Shown here piece after piece: positions 59,520 to 64,000 of a DNA stretch of 64,000 nucleotides. The translations under genes and the position numbers were made by a program. This stretch comes from Flabesymbios commensalis (Eukaryota > Annelida > Polychaeta > Terebellida > Flabelligeridae): positions 63,838,578-63,902,577 of the forward strand of contig OZ024903.1 of the NCBI GenBank assembly GCA_964017125.1, given 5' to 3'. The notes under the pieces were generated by a model, which saw nothing but the letters and a program-made list of their open reading frames with translations, ran no database searches and was not told the DNA's origin. Position 1 is the first letter of the stretch; every line of letters starts with the position of its first letter.

Positions 59520-60942
59520 GAGGGATTCTATAATTTTAAGCACCAGCACTGTCCGCACCTTGTAATATTTATTATTGAATATTTTGATTTAATTTGATTA
59601 CATAAATGCAATGAATGACCTTTATTTTACAATATAGCAATATTACAACTCAAAAAATTCTAACATAAATGTGTTTTTTGAAAGAAATATTGTGTAAATT
59701 TAGCCAATTTTAGCCAAAAAGCCTTGTCCCACATTCTAAATTCCACATAAACAGGCGATTTATTCTAGACTTCCTGTATTATATATTATATTAGTTTCTG
59801 ATATAATGTTAGTGCACAACACTATCTATAAGATTATATACAAGTTTTTTAAAATAATTTTATTATTTCACCACTTTTTATGCAATTTATGTCTGTCCCA
59901 CGCTGCAGCGACTCTCCGTAACGCTTATAGTTTTCAGGTAATTTCTATACTTTTTCTGACCAAAATATCACTTGTCTGGTGCCAAAGAGTTGCGCGAGAC
60001 CTTTATGCAGTGAATCGTGAAAAAAAAGTATGATAAATGTGTTTTTGTTTAGAAATAATGTAAGGTTTGTGCAAGTCTTTGGGTGAGTATTTTAACTCAA
60101 CGTCTCTCCGTAACGCGATTTTTTACACATAAATACTACAATTAAACTTTTAAGCACCCTACAACCTCCAAGCCTACTACAACCTCATTTGAAAAAAACA
60201 AAAATAATCATAGTATAGCATAATACATAGATGCTATGCACGATTTAGTAAAAAAAACGTCTCTCCATAACGCGTATTTTCTGTCTCTCCATAACAAAAA
60301 TAAAAACGTTATGGAGAGAAAAAGTAGTCACAAATTACCCTTTTACTCATTTAAAAATAGCTATAAACCTTTATGAATTTGGTATTTTAACCAACAAGTG
60401 ACACTTGTTGAAATAGTAACTTTTCTTTTTGTCTTTCAAATTGTGTTAGCATCGATATTTATTATTTGTTTATTGTCACTCCATAACAGAAATAATTGTC
60501 GTTATGGAGAGTCAATGTTCGTTATTATTACTCTCCATAACGACAATAATCGTAACGGAGAGAAATTCTTATTTCATTATATAAGGGTTATTGTCATAAA
60601 GTGATTCTTTCTAAATTAGGTGATCAACATTATAATAACCATGTTCAACTACTTGTTAAATATTGTATACTTTTGTAGAAGGGTCACTGAGAAATTTAAG
60701 TTTGAAGATTACTCCGTAACATAAATTGGTCTCTCCATAACGGAAAATTAGTCTCTCCATAACGGTAAGAAAAATTTAAATTGATAAAAATAATCATTTA
60801 AAAGTGAAATTAAGCTCTGCTGACAACGCTATGTCAATAAACAAAGCTAAGTTGACATGTGTTTAATTTTTTGACAATATCCAGACAATCTCATATATCA
60901 AGAAAAATATCATCACTGGTGCCTAAAATTATAGAATCCCTC
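59520..60942. mobile_element. 1.42-kb TIR element with repeated CTCTCCRTAACG words, inserted in the minisatellite
   Basis: 27-bp terminal inverted repeats starting GAGGGATTCTATAATTTTA, with one mismatch. ATGT is duplicated at 59516-59519 and 60943-60946; removing the insert and one ATGT restores a normal minisatellite unit, which proves the boundaries. CTCTCCGTAACG or CTCTCCATAAC(G/A) occurs in direct orientation at 59912, 60104, 60261, 60285, 60531, 60731 and 60753, and inverted at 60307 and 60500. Shorter or variant copies lie at 60477, 60551 and 60711. No transposase frame. A 4-bp target is known in Sola- and Academ-type elements among others; assignment is open. Confidence 0.88.
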
Positions 60943-63600
60943 ATGTATGAGTGGGGTCTCAGGCCACCATCTTCTATCATTGTGTAAGTGTTGGGCCTCA
61001 AGCCACCATCTCTATCATTATGTATGAGTGGGGCCTCAGGCCACCATGCTCTATCATTATGTATGAGTGGGGTCTCAGGCCACCATCTTCTATCATTGTG
61101 TAAGTGTTGGGCCTCAAGCCACCATCTCTATCATTATGTATGAGTGGGGCCTCAGGCCACCATGCTCTATCATTATGTATGAGTGGGGCCTCAGGCCACT
61201 ATCTTTTATCATTATGTATGAGTAGGGCCTCAAGCCACTATTCTCTATGACTATGTATGAGAGGGGCCTCAAGCCACCCTCTTCTATCATTATGTATGAG
61301 TGGGGCCTCAGGCCACCATGTTCTATCATTATGTATGAGTGGGGCCTCAGGCCACCATCTTCTATCATTATGTATCAGTGGGGCCTCAGGCCACCATGCA
61401 TGCACATTCTATCAGTATGTATGAGTGGGGCCTCAGGCCACCATCTTCTATCATTGTGTAAGTGTGGGGCCTCAGGCCACCATCTTCTTTTACTATGTAT
61501 GAGTGGGGCCTCAGGCCACCATCTTCCATCATTATGTCTGAGTGGGGCCTCAGGCCACCATGCACCTTCTATCAGTATGTATGAGTGGGGTCTCAGGCCA
61601 CCATCTTCTATCATTGTGTAAGTGTTGGGCCTCAAGCCACCATCTCTATCATTATGTATGAGTGGGGCCTCAGGCCACCATGCTCTATCATTATGTATGA
61701 GTGGGGCCTCAGGCCACTATCTTTTATCATTATGTATGAGTAGGCCCTCAAGCCACTATTCTCTATGACTATGTATGAGTGGGGCCTCAAGCCACCATCT
61801 TCTATCATTATGTATGAGTGGGGCCTCAGGCCACCATGTTCTATCATTATGTATGAGTGGGGCCTCAGGCCACCATCTTCTATCATTATGTACGAGTGGG
61901 GCCTCAGGCCACCATCCTCTATCATTATGTATGAGGCCTCAGGCCACCATCTTCTATCATTGTGTAAGTGTGGGGCCTCAGGCCACCATCTTGTATCATT
62001 AAGTATGAGTGGGGCCTCAGGCCACCATGCTTTATCATTATGTATGAGTGGGGCCTCAGGCCACCATCTTCTATCATTATGTATGAGTGGGGCCTCAGGC
62101 CACCATGCACCTTCTATCAGTATGTATGAGTTGAGCCTCAGGCCACCATCTTCTATCATTGTGTAAGTGTTGGGCCTCAGGCCACCATCTCTATCATTAT
62201 GTATGAGTGGGGCCTCAGGCCACCATGCTCTATCATTATGTATGAGTGGGGCCTCAGGCCACTATCTTTTATCATTATGTATAAGTAGGGCCTCAAGCCA
62301 CCATTCTCTATCATTATGTATGAGTGGGGCCTCAGGCCATCATCGTCTATCATTGCGTAAGTGTGGGGCCTCAGGCCATCATCTCTATCATTATGTATGA
62401 GTGGGGCCTCAGGCCACCATGCTCTATCATTATGTATGAGTGGGGCCTCAGGCCACCATGTTCTATCATTATGTATGAGTGGGGCCTCAGGCCACCATCT
62501 TCTATCATTATGTACGAGTGGGGCCTCAGGCCACCATCCTCTATCATTATGTATGAGGCCTCAGGCCACCATCTTCTATCATTGTGTAAGTGTGGGGCCT
62601 CAGGCCACCATCTTCTATCATTATGTATGAGTGGGGCCTCAGGCCACCATGCTTTATCATTATGTATGAGTGGGGCCTCAGGCCACCATCTTCTATCATT
62701 ATGTATGAGTGGGGCCTCAGGCCACCATGCACCTTCTATCAGTATGTATGAGTGGAGCCTCAGGCCACCATCTTCTATCATTGTGTAAGTGTTGGGCCTC
62801 AGGCCACCATCTCTATCATTATGTATGAGTGGGGCCTCAGGCCACCATGCTCTATCATTATGTATGAGTGGGGCCTCAGGCCACTATCTTTTATCATTAT
62901 GTATAAGTAGGGCCTCAAGCCACCATTCTCTATCATTATGTATGAGTGGGGCCTCAGGCCATCATCGTCTATCATTGTGTAAGTGTGGGGCCTCAGGCCA
63001 TCATCTCTATCATTATGTATGAGTGGGGCCTCAGGCCACCATGCTCTATCATTATGTATGAGTGGGGCCTCAGGCCTCATCGTCTATCATTGTGTAAGTG
63101 TGGGGCCTCAGGCCATCATCTCTATCATTATGTATGAGTGGGGCCTCAGGCCACCATGCTCTCACATTATGTATGAGTGGGGCCTCAGGCCACCATGCTC
63201 TGTCATTTTGTATGAGTGGGGCCTCAGGCCACCATCCTCTATCATTATGTATGAGTGGGGCCTCCGGCCACCATCTTCCATCATTGTCTCAGTGTGGGGC
63301 CTCAGGCCACCATGCTCTATCGTTATGCATGAGTGGGGCCTCAGGACACCATGCTTTATCATTATGTATGAGTGGGGCCTCAGGCCACCATCTTCTATCA
63401 TTGTGTAAGTGTGGGTCCTCAGGCCACCATTATATCTATCATTATGTATGAGTGGGGCCTCAGACCACCATCCTCTATCATTGTGTAGGTGGGGCCTCAG
63501 GCCACCATTATATCTATCATTGTGTATAAGTGGGGCATCAGGCCACTAATCTCTATCATTGCGTGAGTGTAGTGCCTCAGGTCACCATTGTCTCTCATTA
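60943..63600. repeat. 39-bp minisatellite, right block (about 68 units) with 622-bp higher-order repeat
   Basis: Same unit as 58279-59519. Blocks repeat at 622 bp: 'gtgttgggcctcaggccacc' at 62165 and 62787, and the 'catcgtctatcattg' variant at 62341 and 62963. A related block starts near 61620 (546 bp earlier). Units at the right edge (63400-63600) are degenerate. Confidence 0.94.
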
Positions 63601-63769
63601 TCTACTATTGTTAAACAGTTATGTACACTCCTGTACTCGTTTAGCATGTCAAGGTTGCGACTCATGCTAAATGTCATACACTGGACCCTGGCATTACAGC
63701 GTGCGGGGAGCTACCAGTGCTTAGCGTCACAGCTGACCACTCTGTAAAGAGTGATTACTTTGCCGTACG

Positions 63770-64000
63770 CTTCACTTCACCTTTTGCATTCGACAGCACC
63801 GACTAAAGCAAAAGTGAGTGTAAGCACGAGGATGCTAAAAGCCATAGACACCCAGGCCTTCTCTGACAGCATCAGCGCCTCTCAGCTTCAACAACACATA
63901 AGAGCTTTGGTCAGTGATACTGAGGCTTATGAACTTTACAACACTACTCTGAGAAAGCTCCAAGATAATCATGCCCCTGTCACTCAACGCACCATCACCA
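63770..64000 (+). pseudogene. LINE ORF2 fragment (endonuclease-RT linker), runs off the window
   Basis: One open frame reads KVSVSTRMLKAIDTQAF then, further on, YNTTLRKLQDNHAPVTQRT. The 'YN(S/T)TL..L.D.HAPV' block is the conserved linker between endonuclease and reverse transcriptase in CR1/L2-type LINEs. It is open to the window end, so this copy may be younger than the one at 51895. The endonuclease part upstream is not recognisable, which suggests 5' truncation near 63600-63770. Called pseudogene because the visible part is incomplete. Confidence 0.75.

Noticed and set aside
58350-63451. Open frames on both strands in the 39-bp array (GASGHH..., GGLRPHSYI...)
   Set aside because: A unit length divisible by three keeps frames open on both strands at once, which a real gene would not explain.

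Overview
This is animal nuclear DNA. It has spliced genes with short exons and GT-AG introns, is AT-rich, and carries many MITE-like inverted-repeat elements, decayed LINEs and very large tandem arrays. The frequent 'taggcctac' and 'acatgta' words and the 'aaggtcaaggtc' type repeats remind me of marine invertebrates (echinoderm, hemichordate, amphioxus or mollusc). That is an impression, and the sequence does not settle the species.

Two host-type genes are clear. (1) On the minus strand, 874-14412, eleven coding exons of GPN1 (GPN-loop GTPase 1, the RNA polymerase II assembly and import factor) can be joined in frame. All G motifs are present, and the last C-terminal exon lies off the left edge. 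(2) On the plus strand, 42538-50742, eleven coding exons join without a stop into a predicted 1,400-residue protein. It has CxC/SWIM-type zinc clusters and a KDZ-type (Kyakuja-Dileera-Zisupton) DDE transposase-like core, resembling HMGXB3-like proteins. One intron needs a GC-AG splice pair.

The rest is repeat. GPN1 introns hold several small TIR elements, a 1.5-kb TIR element (11076-12590), a pogo-like remnant and old tandem repeats. From 14.4 to 18.3 kb there are short-period repeats and two MITEs. From 18343 to 28027 runs a 20-bp minisatellite of about 480 units with nested higher-order repeats of about 540, 2,046 and 2,934 bp. It abuts a piece homologous to the 11-12 kb TIR element, followed by 12 copies of a 144-152-bp satellite that matches that element's internal repeat. 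Further tandem families follow at 30.4-31.1 kb and 31.3-32.2 kb. At 34.4-38.6 kb, tRNA-like SINE modules lead directly into a dimeric 385/771-bp satellite, which is followed by a GGTT/GGCT microsatellite.

Right of the KDZ-like gene there is a decayed LINE (51.9-52.8 kb), a small TIR element, nested TA-target MITEs (56.4-57.6 kb), and a 39-bp minisatellite (58.3-63.6 kb). The minisatellite is interrupted by a 1.42-kb TIR insertion (59520-60942) that carries about a dozen copies of a 12-bp word, CTCTCCRTAACG, in both orientations. The window ends inside another LINE.

The two genes have no visible functional link. The most novel-looking items are the 12-bp-motif TIR element, the transposon-to-satellite conversion shared between 11 kb and 28 kb, and the layered 20-bp array.
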